This document shows positions 10,199 through 19,956 of a stretch of DNA of 38,036 bases, in pieces. A model generated the notes under the pieces. The model had not been told where the DNA came from. It saw only the letters and a program-made list of their open reading frames with translations, and did not search any database. The translations under genes and the position numbers were made by a program. Every line of letters starts with the position of its first letter. The first letter of the stretch is position 1. Source of the stretch: Chara braunii (lineage: Eukaryota; Streptophyta; Charophyceae; Charales; Characeae); assembly GCA_003427395.1 (NCBI GenBank), contig BFEA01000146.1, positions 1,520,971-1,559,006 of the forward strand, given 5' to 3'.

Positions 10199-11217
10199 NG
10201 TTGATGTCGTACAGCNTAAGGCAGATGGCATGCGCAGTGCATTCAGAACCACAGATCTAAACACTCTTGCATTCTCGAGCNAAATCCCNTCGAGCGCTGA
10301 GTCTAATCAANGCNAAAAGACAAGCATCTCTATACATACATCCACTGTGGAAGGTGCGAAGATGACAAGGGTGCACAGGTCAGATGTCAACCGAGGGAAC
10401 TGTACACACGCATNCACCGTTCACAAGACAAGAGGATTAAGTCCNCGACATCTGGGGATTACCCAGGAAACTAATGGAAGAGTTCCGGAAGAAGTTCTTC
10501 CNCGCNANAACTCTNGAGAGTTCTCTTCTNTTCACAAGAGGGACAAACTAACAATGCATCGTCATTCAGATCAGAGAGAGAGAGAGNGGGGGGGTGGGAG
10601 GGATAGACGAGAAAAGTCGAGACAGAAGACACCAGAATNCGACAAGAGAGCATTCGGCTTCACANCCATGAACTCAAACCAGAAAAATGATNCGCAATGA
10701 AGGCGCACTTGCCNTAAAATTCCAATATGGCCTCGGGCTTATCATCCACTCAACTCCAATCACAAATCCTNATACCCGCACCGACGATCCCGGTCGTCGC
10801 GTGCTAACTTCCGCCACTGCGATCGTCACCCCGTTGACGCAGACTCGACTCNGCTCGCCCTGATCCCACAGTCCGTCGTGGCGATCAAGCGCGCAACCNG
10901 CCAGACTACCGTCATCCCGACAGGACTTTTCGACTCCCACCAAANGCATCACCTAGCCACTGCTTCCCGGAAGCTGGCTTGCGAGTGGAAAACATAAGAG
11001 AGTTTTGCGGGCGCNTTTGCGGAATTNATAGTTGNGAGAAAGGAGATAGATGGGGGAAGAGTNAGAGGGGAGATCGAGATGTAAGGAGAGATGGTTCAGC
11101 GAAGGGTGCTCAAGGGAACCCATGTTGATCCTTCTGCACCCAGTGGTCGGCCAATCAGATTCGTCGCGCAATAGGAAGATCCTCTTGCTTAACGNGTCTG
11201 ATTGGTGAGNNGGGGTG
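10199..11217. other. Stretch with about 30 isolated ambiguous bases
   Basis: Single n positions are scattered through this kilobase, unlike the rest of the window, where n occurs only at 12518, 25754, 33480, 33547 and in the gap. It looks like a region consensus-called from unresolved repeat copies or alleles. ORFs crossing it are unreliable. Confidence 0.8.
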
Positions 11218-11340
11218 ATCGGAGGATCAACCGGGCTTCGAGAGCCAGGGTTGATGAGCGAGAAGAGACGAGGCGCGAAAAGCAGCGCGAGACGGGTCCA
11301 AGATTCAAACGATCAAGAAAGGGAAACAGGCGCACAAAAC

Positions 11341-11344
<4 letters not shown>

Positions 11345-11416
<72 letters not shown>
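11345..11416. repeat. (GA)n microsatellite
   Basis: About 35 AG dinucleotides; an A23 run follows at 11465-11487. Confidence 0.95.
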
Positions 11417-11418
<2 letters not shown>

Positions 11419-11621
11419 CAACCACGGCATAGCTACAACATTGGCTGATGACATACCTACTTAGAAAAAAAAAAAAAAAAAAAAAAACACAGCAAACAGA
11501 GAGAGAGAGGGATTGGAATTGTCATCTAACTGATCAACGGGACAGCATTTCCTCAGAAAAGCGCTGAGTTCTACAGAGTACAACCATGCGGGTCTTCGGA
11601 CACATCATAAGAAAAATGTTC

Positions 11622-11624
<3 letters not shown>

Positions 11625-11687
<63 letters not shown>
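11625..11687. repeat. (CT)n microsatellite, complementary to the (GA)n tract 210 bp upstream
   Basis: About 31 CT dinucleotides. With the GA tract at 11345-11416 it forms an inverted dinucleotide pair that could fold into a long stem or collapse in assembly. Confidence 0.95.
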
Positions 11688-11689
<2 letters not shown>

Positions 11690-11922
11690 GGAACACCACA
11701 TTTAACAGGGGACCTGATTACCGCAAAAAATGAAAAAAAAGAAGTTATTTGGTATTGCCTCCTGTATTCTTGCAAGAGAAGCTGCAATGGGTCATTCTCG
11801 TATCCGTTGAAATTGGAACGATACAGAGAAAGACAAGGGTAATTAGCAAACGGCCCCTGCGCATTCAAGGATGACACGCATAAATCGAGAAATGGTTCAA
11901 ATTTCTTAAATTAAAAAAAAAA

Positions 11923-11964
11923 CAAAAAACAAACAAACAAACAAACAAACAAACAAACAAACAA
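11923..11964. repeat. (CAAA)n microsatellite
   Basis: About ten CAAA units following an A-rich stretch. Downstream, G runs occur at about 12017-12050 and 12280-12310, with nothing coding to 12518. Confidence 0.9.
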
Positions 11965-12518
11965 GGGCACTGGAAGGGTTGAGTTCCTAGGCGGTGAGTA
12001 TCGTCAAGGAGTTGAGGGGGGGGGGTTGAGAGGAGAGGGGGGGGGAAGAGAGATGATGTACGCCATGATAGTAAAGCGCAAATCATCTTCTTCACATCAT
12101 TCTTCTATTATGTTCCATTTTATGTAATCACACACAGGCATTCTTAAAGGGGTTCTTAAAGGGGGTACCGGAAGGCGACAAATGGGAGAATCAGAAAGGG
12201 ATCTGGAAAGGAGGTGGGGCAGAAGAGACTGGAGAAGAGAGATCCAGGAAGGTCTGGGGGCGGGGGTCCTCATAGAGGGGTAAGGAAGGGGGGGGGCAGA
12301 ATGGGGGGGTTCTTCCCGTCGTGAATGTGAATCGGATGTCCGTGGAATGTCTACAGAAAGAATATTGTGCCATATAAGAGGGAAGAAATTCCCGCTTGTA
12401 AAACAAGGCTTTTTTAAATGTTATTGTTGAAGCTAGTTATATGCCTTTTATCTATCTGTCATGTAAAGATTTATTTTCTCTTTGTAATAAAGAAAATACT
12501 TTTATAAATTTATCTTAN

Positions 12519-13115
12519 AGAGAGAGAGAGAGAGGAAAAAAAAACAGTTGCGATAGGAGAAGAAGAGAAGGGGGGGGGGGAAGGGAGAGAGAAGAGTGCG
12601 CGGGGGAAGAAGGGCGCGGGAAATAAGGAGGAGGAAGCTCGCATGCGCGGTGCCGACAACAAGAGAAAAGGGCACCAAAACAGTTACAGCTTGTCTATGT
12701 TCTACACCAATTCAAAAATTGAAATCAACATATCCGTGCGCGAAAGTCGACGCGGGAAAAGAAATTTCTATGCCTATCTGTATTCTCACAAAATTCCTAG
12801 AGTTTTCTCCGCTGTGACCGAGAACATTCATGCAAGGAAAAAGATACGTCGGGCTCCGCTTATTCCGTAGTTCCTAACTGTCGAGCCCGATTCCCAGTGC
12901 GCTCGCTAAGGCGCGCGAAATTTCCCGTGCATTTCCCGAATTACAACAAGCAGAATTCCAAGAATCAACAGAACTTCCGAAAAATGGGGGCCCAAACAAG
13001 GCGCCTAAAATCAAGAAAAGCGACAAGGGTTCTGTGGGGTCGGTATGATACACAAAGGGGTATTGGGTCAAGGGGGTACGAAAGATAGCACGGGGTCGGG
13101 AAATGGTTCGTCACA
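12519..13115 (-). repeat. Element A, 5' LTR segment matching 1-619
   Basis: Direct repeat of 1-619 with scattered substitutions. Similarity ends at 13115, and the minus strand starts TGTGACGAACC there. Sequence to the right is unrelated to that beyond 619 in the other copy, so 13115 is taken as the outer 5' end of the element. Differences between the copies imply that insertion was not recent. Confidence 0.75.
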
Positions 13116-13327
13116 CCCATCCCATACCCATGTGCCCCCCTACTGTATTCATCCCCTATGACTTTGCTCGCCAAAAATCCCTGTTGAAGCCTCTTCAAAC
13201 CCTTCCTCCTTCCACGTCGGTTGCGACAACCGGCCAGTTGGCACAAGTGCAGGATGATCAACAGTACCAAGTTCAACACCACGAGCAGGAACAATAGCAG
13301 AGCAGTCTTCCTCACCATGTCAGCCAT
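13116..13327 (-). pseudogene. 5' part of a small single-pass membrane peptide ORF, apparently cut by the LTR
   Basis: From the ATG at 13327 (an in-frame ATG also at 13342) the minus strand reads MADMVRKTALLLFLLVVLNL followed by a continued hydrophobic run, giving a helix of about 25 residues, then a basic stretch (CRNRRGRRKGLKRL) and a polar tail ending SRGAHGYGMG exactly where the LTR tip starts. This is the shape of a signal-anchored or secreted small plant-type peptide precursor. No family is recognised. If the element inserted here, the rest of the gene lies beyond the left window edge. Chance translation is possible because the ORF is short. Confidence 0.35.
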
Positions 13328-13342
13328 GCACTCCTCCAGCAA

Positions 13343-14335
13343 AGGACAAGGAACGGAGCTGTCAACTTTTGATCAGGACAAAGCAAGGGAGGCAGAGGAC
13401 TGCAATATACAAGATCACAGGAAAGTACGACAGCGGAGGGGCGGCAGTGCCGTCGGGCGTCGTGGACAAGCTGCGTTCGAATTCGAACCTAAGACCGCCA
13501 ACGGACATCTCAACTGCCTCCACACGGACCCCCGCAACGGTCGCCTCCACACGCCAGCCGAAACGGTGAACTGGAGGGACTGCGGGGGCACAGGCGGCGA
13601 ACCGCACGGCCGTTGGAAGTTGTCGTGGCTGTCCCGCAGTCTAGCGGACAAAACCGCCGTTGGACCAGGAATGCCAAAGACAGAGCTGACGGGAAAAAAA
13701 AAAAAAAAAAAACACGGTTTTTTCGCGGATGTAAGGGTGCCACCCCTTTTTTCAAGTCACCTCCACGGGCGTCCGTACGTCAAGGTCCGTTTTGGCTGGG
13801 GAGTCCTTACTTTCGTAGGGCCCACCCTTACGGCCGCGAATGTGACAACAAGTTCAACTTCTTTTTCTTTGTGATTAGGGAGGGGTGGAGCCATGAAAGC
13901 CTTACATGTAAGGGTTTTTGTAGTGGTGTCGAACGAGGCCCCAAGTTCCATTTGTCAGAGCCAAAAAAAAAGAAAACGAAGTCTGGAAATCAACCCCCCC
14001 CCCCTCTTTCGAGTCCATAAAATCCAGACTTCCTGCCCACGCAAAGCCAAGAGCTATCATGTACAACTTTGTTGTTGTTGTTTTTTTCGACGCATCTCAT
14101 TGGACGGGAGGTGGGCATCTTTACAGTCCCCGCTCGGAAACTACCAGGCCGTCGAGATCCGATCTATTCGACGGCCGTACTGTGTCACTCGAGGCCACAC
14201 GTGATAGAAATCCTGAACGAAGTGGTTAGAATACTTCGCTAATGGCTCCAGACCCCTGATTTGAGGGGAAAAAAAAGGAAAAGAAAAAAGAAAGAAAGAG
14301 AAAGACGCACAATCAACCTGTGGAGACTATCCAGC
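13343..14335. other. No gene seen; A-run and C-run tracts
   Basis: Long overlapping ORFs occur in several frames because the segment is GC-rich and poor in stops, but none shows a recognisable domain and codon content is not consistent. It contains an A20-type run at about 13691-13710, a C-run near 13996-14004 and a pyrimidine run near 14080-14090. Confidence 0.5.
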
Positions 14336-14402
14336 GGCCTATCTCAGTTGGTAAGGCATGCAACTGGCATTCAGGAGGTCTTAGGTTCAATCCCCATTGG
14401 CC
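14336..14402 (+). repeat. tRNA-like SINE head (A-box and B-box)
   Basis: The segment starts GGCCTAT and ends ATTGGCC, a seven-base acceptor stem with one mismatch. The A-box region reads ATCTCAGTTGGTAAG and the B-box GGTTCAATCC (14384-14393), matching RNA polymerase III internal promoters. The T-stem and anticodon stem pair poorly, so a working tRNA is unlikely. The following sequence to about 14610, ending in a T run, may be the SINE body; part of it recurs at 15801 and 15970. Confidence 0.45.
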
Positions 14403-14610
14403 TCCTGCACCTTCCTGGCGTCCACCACCTAGATCCCCCCGAGTGGCATTGAGCAGAGACTGCTGATGTTCGTAGGGGAAGGGAACCGGAGGGGAGACAC
14501 AGTGACTGGCCCATCGAAGAAGCTCGGTCCTGATGCTACTGGCTGGCCCCTGGTCCGTATCGCCCACCTGCTGTAGACCTGCTGTAGCAGGTATAGCAGA
14601 GGTGGGCATT

Positions 14611-15174
14611 TTTTTTTTCCTCTCGCCCATGACCCAACCCGCCCAATTTTGTTTTTGTGCCACCCGCCCGACCCAAGAATTTTAATTTCCACCTCAAGAC
14701 GCTCCCCCCCACCCAGAATGTTTTTTGAAATTTCAGCCCCACACCCGACCTGCCCACCACCTGAAAAAGGTCCTCACCCGGACCCACCCGCACCCGTGAG
14801 AACATCATTACCCGCTCGCACCCAAGACTATTTTTTTGCCGTCCGCACCCGCTTGTGTCGATGCAGCCCTGCCCACGACGACTCCACCGGTGTCGCCACC
14901 TCTCAACTGTGCATCGCTTGCCAGTGTCACTCCGTCATGGTGTCACGCAGCGGTAAGGCTAGGTAAGTTGGGGGCGGGCTTCCGAAATCACCAAGTTCGC
15001 TAACCAGGGGCGAAGTTCAAAGAGGACGGGTCTAGCCGCGTACTGTGGCTAGAACCGCTCTTTCCGTTTTTTAGAGAAAAACTGGGTGAGGGGCTGAACT
15101 GTGGGAGTACGCTCATTGTTTTTTTTTCTTGGCCCCGATGCAACAAGCAACCCTGCGTGACTGTACCCAGACCC
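14611..15174. other. CCCACCCG-rich non-coding stretch
   Basis: Degenerate repeats of CCCACCCGCCCGACCC type, similar in style to 15540-15735 on the other side of the gap. No gene seen. Confidence 0.5.
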
Positions 15175-15437
15175 NNNNNNNNNNNNNNNNNNNNNNNNNN
15201 NNNNNNNNNNNNNNNNNNNNNNNNNNNNNNNNNNNNNNNNNNNNNNNNNNNNNNNNNNNNNNNNNNNNNNNNNNNNNNNNNNNNNNNNNNNNNNNNNNNN
15301 NNNNNNNNNNNNNNNNNNNNNNNNNNNNNNNNNNNNNNNNNNNNNNNNNNNNNNNNNNNNNNNNNNNNNNNNNNNNNNNNNNNNNNNNNNNNNNNNNNNN
15401 NNNNNNNNNNNNNNNNNNNNNNNNNNNNNNNNNNNNN
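15175..15437. other. Assembly gap (263 n)
   Basis: A run of 263 n bases flanked on the right by a 13-base G run and, on both sides, by CCCACC/GGGTGG-type low-complexity sequence. The gap probably reflects this repeat. ORFs spanning it are artefacts. Confidence 0.99.
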
Positions 15438-15734
15438 GGGGGGGGGGGGGCTGAAAGGCACCAAGGGCCCAAGGGGGAGGGAGGGGAGGGATTTTCTTGC
15501 GTGCTCGTGAGTCTATGGATCGGGTGACCGAGGCCAATGCTTCGCCCACCTGTCACCCACCCGACGGGTGACCCAGAGCAAATATTGACCCGCCCATGAC
15601 CCAGAAATGCCCACTAGCTGCACGCGCCCGTCACCCACCCAAGGAGGCATAGGTAGACCCAAGCCCAACCCAATCACCTTGTGGGTCGGGTGGGCAGGTG
15701 GGTGCGGCTGTGGGCACCCGGTGCCCACCTCTCA

Positions 15735-16080
15735 GGTATAGCACCTGCTGGTGGGTGCAGCTCCTTTGGAGGCTTGAGCACGGATGTGGCAGATGCTACC
15801 GGCTGGCCCCTGGTCCGTATCGCCCACCGGCTGTAGCAGGTATCGCACTGCTGGTGGGTGCTCGTTGGAGGCTTGAGCACGGATGTAGCAGGTATAGCAC
15901 CTGCTGGTGGGTGTAGCTCCCGCATGTTCCCTCTTTGGAGCCTTGAGCACGGATGTGGCAGATGCTACCGGCTGGCCCCTGGTCCGTATCGCCCACCTGC
16001 TGTAGCAGGTATCGCACTGCTGGTGGGTGCAGCTCCCGCATGTTTCCCTCGTTGGAGGCTTGAGCACGGATGTGGCTGCT
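15735..16080 (+). repeat. Irregular tandem repeat sharing sequence with the SINE-like unit
   Basis: About three imperfect units of 100-170 bp, each with GGCTTGAGCACGGATGT and, in two of them, GGCTGGCCCCTGGTCCGTAT (15801, 15970). The same 20-mer occurs at 14541 just after the tRNA-like head, so the array looks like amplified SINE-body sequence. Confidence 0.65.
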
Positions 16081-16359
16081 ACGGGGTTCCCCGTAATACT
16101 ATAATGACAATAAAAACCGCGTGAAAGGCCGTCCTGTCCAGATTCGACAGGTAATTGAATTGGTTGGCCTGGAGACGGCATCCTGCCCGCTGTCTATTTT
16201 TGTTGGGCCCACCAGCTTCCTTCGCCATCGCAGTTTCCCCGAACCCCGAAAGCTTGGGCGCCGGTGGCGTGGAACGACGACGGACTCCAGTATTTTTTTA
16301 ATTACAATGCGGTGTGGTGGCGCACTACAGTGACTGTGGTGTAGCGGTATGGAAAGAGG
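16081..16359. other. No gene seen
   Basis: Unique-looking sequence with no convincing ORF. A motif near 16321-16364 (CGCACTACAG...GTGTAGCGGTATG) recurs at about 16486-16520, flanking the 30-bp array. Confidence 0.5.
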
Positions 16360-16448
16360 CCCTAATCCAGAGGAGATTAGTGCAACTGACCCTAATCCAG
16401 AGGAGATTAGCGCAACCGACCCTAATCCAGAGGAGATTAGTGCAACTC
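16360..16448. repeat. 30-bp minisatellite, three copies
   Basis: Units start at 16360, 16390 and 16420 with CCCTAATCCAGAGGAGATTA. The period is divisible by three, so one plus frame reads NPEEISATD repeatedly, but that frame has no wider coding support. Confidence 0.9.
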
Positions 16449-16840
16449 TACCGCGCTGTGGAACAACGCAAGTCTACCGTAGCGCGCACTACAGTTTTGA
16501 GTGTGGTGTAGCGGTATGCAAAGCGGGCCTAATCCAAAGGGTGGAACAATGCAACTCTAGCGCGCTGTGGAACAGTGCCGGACTGAGGTTTCGAGTGTAG
16601 TGTACTGGTGTGGAACGAGGCCCAAAATACTGTTCTAGCGTGTTTGTGCACGCATTCGAGCACGAAAACGAGCAGATTTTGAAAACGAGTCTGAAAGCGA
16701 CCTGAAAAACTGGCGTGAAAAGGGGGGGACTCTGGCTTGCAATGTGTCTCTCGAGCGGGAAAACAAGCCGGCAAAGCGAGCGGGAAAACAAGCGGTGCTA
16801 AGCGAACGGGTACGTAGGCGGGAAGGAAGACGCCATAGCC

Positions 16841-16852
16841 CGCGAGCGAGCG

Positions 16853-16892
<40 letters not shown>
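16841..16892. repeat. (CGAG)n to (GA)n microsatellite
   Basis: CGAG units grade into AG dinucleotides. Confidence 0.95.
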
Positions 16893-16893
<1 letters not shown>

Positions 16894-17160
16894 AGTAACA
16901 GGAGCGCAAACTAGCTTGCCACGTGTTTCACTCGAGAACGGCCTAAATCGTTGACGGACAGCGTCGTCCTCGAGGCCAAACGGTGATCGGATGGCGAATC
17001 ATACAAACGCGGACTTGATGACGAATGATAGCGGGCGGCTTTAAGATATCAGGGTACTGTGGCTGACTGGCGATCAGTAATCACATCTACCGGATTTCAA
17101 ATTTCAGGGAGAAAAGGCGGGCAAAGAACGAGAGAGCAACCGGCACAAAAAGGGAGAAGA

Positions 17161-17182
17161 GGGGGGGGGGGGGGGGGGGGGG

Positions 17183-17254
<72 letters not shown>
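17161..17254. repeat. G25 homopolymer joined to (GA)n
   Basis: A run of 25 G followed by about 34 GA dinucleotides. Such a G run could form quadruplexes and is prone to sequencing error. Confidence 0.95.
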
Positions 17255-17255
<1 letters not shown>

Positions 17256-17742
17256 GAGGTACGGAGGAGTACGAAGACAAAGTGAAGGGGCCATAAGATG
17301 AGTCTAAGTATAGCCTGCCGCCACGTGGCATTCCCGTCAGTGAGTTCCGCGAAGCATAGTATTTTCGTTGATGACGCATCTAATCATGCAATGTTACGTC
17401 CTAGTTCCTCCACCTGTGCGCATCTTCCACGTATGCGATTCTCCTCTCGACGATGGACGTGTAAGATTGCCGAGCCTTCTGGAAAGCGAGCTCCCATGGG
17501 GATAAAAACCAGGTACAAGGACACGTGGCTGGTCGTGCAATGGCTGTTTGCGCAGAAAATGTCGCAGATCATTGGTAAGGGGGAGCCTCGGTATTGGACT
17601 TGCGTCCTCGCGTTTTTCTTTAATTTTTAATTTTTATTCTTTTCCGGAGGAGAGTTTTTTTTCGGGGGGGGATTTTTTTTTTTTGGACCTTTATTTAGTT
17701 ATTTATATATATCTATATATCCCTCTCTGTTTGACGATATAT
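17255..17742. other. Unassigned; weak exon-like ORF
   Basis: A plus frame from 17298 is open for 110 codons and contains RYKDTWLVVQWLFAQKMSQI just before a GGTAAGG donor-like site near 17575. The opposite strand is open too and no family is recognised, so this may be chance. T-rich sequence follows. Confidence 0.2.
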
Positions 17743-17824
17743 AAACAGTTTGTCACAGCCCCTCGTTTGCCGTAGGCAGAGAGAGAGAAGAGGAAAACAA
17801 ACGAGGGGCTGTGGCAAACTGTTT
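17743..17824. repeat. Hairpin: 27-nt inverted repeat with 28-nt loop
   Basis: Left arm 17743-17769 and right arm 17798-17824 pair with one mismatch; the core is CACAGCCCCTCGTTTG against CAAACGAGGGGCTGTG. TATATA tracts lie outside both arms and a GA tract lies in the loop. It may be a small foldback element or a structured RNA. Confidence 0.85.
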
Positions 17825-18784
17825 CGTATATATATTTTTTGCTGGAAACCGGGTCCATCGTCCCATGAAATAACAATCGTTGATGTCGAAGAATGTACAG
17901 CCTCTGGCCACAAGAAAAAAACATGGTTCAGACTACAAAAAGCAGACCTACGTGGTCATCAACTTCTCATTGGATCTGGATGGACGTGGACTTGGGCATA
18001 GACTGAGAAGACAGGGCGGCTTCTTTCCCTTATGCGTAGCTCACGGCCGTCTGGGGCCCGGACCTTTGTTTTTAATTTGGACCATTTCTCGATTCATGCG
18101 TGTCGTCCTTGGCGCAGGGGCCGTGCTAATAGAAGCCCTTTTAATCTTCTCTGTCCGTTCCAATTGGATGTCGCGAAGGACGGGGAGGAGAGAGTTGTAC
18201 AATGAGTGCATGCAGAGTACGTAAAAACAGCACGACAGTACTGTATGCAAATAGAAGCCCGTTTAATTCGGGCGTGCTCACAGTACGTAGCACTTTTCTG
18301 TAGTACGTAGCACTTTTCTGTACGTAGCACGTAAAAACAGCACGACAGTAGTGTATGTGACCGCAATTTACGGCGGGAGGGGACGTGCATGCAATCACTT
18401 TCGGAGCCCAGTCCAAGAAGTCCTAAGTAGTGTGGGTATCCCCTTCATTATTTTCTAGGCTTGTGCTTGTGATCCATCCTAGCCTCCGAACCCCATGTTT
18501 TTCTTTTGGGAATGAGAAAGTTGCATCTGTATACCCAGTCCCAGTGCAAACTTGCATTTGCTCGCCTGGGACCGAGGTGGACCCAGAATGGTATTGCTCT
18601 ACCCCAATGCACAAATTAGGTACATACCCAGGCAAATTTATGCACAATTTATGGACGTACCCAGGAAAAATTATAAGCATAGCCTCCGGCCCTGATGTGG
18701 AAATGGCCAAATTATTCATATACCCTACTACCGGATGGCTGAAATTATGCGGTGGGCCGTAACGGTTCTCTTGGTGGGCATGGG
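17825..18784. other. No recognisable gene; short direct repeats
   Basis: ACGTAAAAACAGCACGACAG occurs at 18219 and 18329 (period 110), TAGTACGTAGCACTTTTCTG-like copies lie between them, and a TAGAAGCCC motif occurs at about 18130 and 18252. One frame is open from 17880 for 114 codons without a recognisable domain. Confidence 0.5.
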
Positions 18785-18920
18785 CATAATTTGGTGGTCC
18801 AACCGAGGCCTTTCAGGACTGGGTACACCTCCAGTTTTGCACAGGGGCTAAACATAATTTGGTGGTCCAACAGAGGGCCCTCAGGACTGGGTACACCTCC
18901 AATTTTGCACAGGGGCTAAA
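18785..18920 (+). repeat. 68-bp tandem duplication
   Basis: Two units starting CATAATTTGGTGGTCCAAC at 18785 and 18853, with few differences. Confidence 0.85.
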
Positions 18921-19356
18921 AACCTGGGTGCTATGCAAAGTTGAACGGGCTCTGGGTGTAGATGCAAGTTCTTGCTGGGACTGGGCATAGCAGGTATTCC
19001 CATCTTTAAATGGGGTACAGATGCAATTTTCCCTTTTTTTTTTTTGGTTGCAATCCTGGTCTTACTACTCAAGAGACCCCAACCTTCTACCTCACGTCAG
19101 TTTTTCCTGGTATACCCCCCACCCGACCTCAGTGCCTACCAGTCCGGACCATCATCAATCTACCAGTTCTTGGGCCGCTCGGACCAGGCTGTGGTCAAGC
19201 GCTATCCAGCCCTGGTTGAGGCCTCTTGTCGAACCAGCCTTGTCGCGTACTTGGGACGTGAGGCAATAATTGCTCTCTCTACTGGTCCCTTGAGTAGACC
19301 GCAGAATGTGCCCCCCATCCAGGGGTCCATGTTTGGAGCACCACCAGTACTTTTGC

Positions 19357-19590
19357 CAGCCATTTTTCACCAGCGTGGCTGCATGCCATGCCGTGTTAGT
19401 TGCAGGGTCGGCCTACCAGAACAAAATGGCTGGCCGCACCAGCCAAAGAAGTGACTTGTGGGCTCCTTTTTTCAGCCATTTTTCACCAGCTCGGCTGCAG
19501 GTGGCACAAATTGCAGGGTCAGCCTACTGGACCAAAATGGCTGGGCTGGCGGCCCCAGCCAAAAGAAGTGACGTGCGGGTTCCTTTTTTC
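19357..19590 (+). repeat. 116-bp tandem duplication
   Basis: Units at 19357 and 19473 begin CAGCCATTTTTCACCAGC and both contain TTGCAGGGTC and AAAATGGCTGG. Lengths differ by short indels. It lies upstream of the RING-like relic and is probably non-coding. Confidence 0.8.
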
Positions 19591-19956
19591 TTTTGCTGCA
19601 CAGGGTGTGTCCAGGCCCGGAAGGGGAATACTGGTGGTTTAAACCACCAGTGCCTTTCCCTGCTTGAAAATCCGAGGCCGGTGGTTAACACGGAGGCCCT
19701 ATTCGGCCTCCAGAGCCGACCAGGTACATCGGCGGCCCTTGGCACACAGCGCCCGCGGCTGATGTATGAATATGAGAAATGTACTGGCGGTTTAAGCTAC
19801 CACAGGCAGTGTCTAATTGCCATCTGAACAAGGGGAGCCCTACCCTAAGCAATTCCCCCTACCTAGCACAAGTGCACCCTGCATATGTTTTTCTGAATTG
19901 GTGTCTGTGGAGATATGCAGTTTGCTAGATTTTGCATATTCCTTGCTTAGCCATAA

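Larger units (their letters stand above)
9236..12518 (-). repeat. Probable remainder of the element A 5' LTR; no coding sequence seen
   Basis: This stretch lies between the PBS and the recognised LTR segment 12519-13115. If the LTR is continuous its length would be about 3.9 kb. It contains microsatellites, A and G runs and many single n bases but no convincing gene. Counterpart sequence is not present elsewhere in the window, as expected if the other LTR runs off the left edge. Part of the length could also be a nested insertion. Confidence 0.4.
1..13115 (-). mobile_element. Element A: decayed Ty3/gypsy-type LTR retrotransposon with an extra ORF
   Basis: On the minus strand the order is LTR, tRNA primer binding site, gag, zinc knuckle, protease, RT, RNase H, integrase, extra ORF, LTR. 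The protease-RT-RNase H-integrase order is that of Ty3/gypsy (Metaviridae-type) elements. Two directly repeated segments, 1-619 and 12519-13115, flank the coding region and both start (minus strand) with TGTGACGAACC, a normal TG-type LTR tip. The left copy is cut by the window edge. The coding region has at least three frameshifts and about ten premature stops, so this copy is inactive. No polypurine tract is visible next to the left LTR, and the target-site duplication cannot be checked because the far end lies outside. The retroelement identity is firm; the exact LTR limits are inferred. Confidence 0.85.

Noticed and set aside
10101-10700. 199-codon plus-strand ORF
   Set aside because: It spans many ambiguous bases that hide possible stops and has no recognisable domain.
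13221-14020. ORFs of 135-217 codons in 13221-14020
   Set aside because: GC-rich sequence with several frames open at once, crossing a homopolymer A run; no domain or consistent codon pattern.
14336-14402. Functional tRNA gene
   Set aside because: Only the acceptor stem and the A/B boxes fit; the T and anticodon stems do not pair well, so a SINE-type pseudo-tRNA is more likely.
15000-15556. ORFs of 110-166 codons around 15175-15437
   Set aside because: Most of their length is the n gap, which is counted as open.
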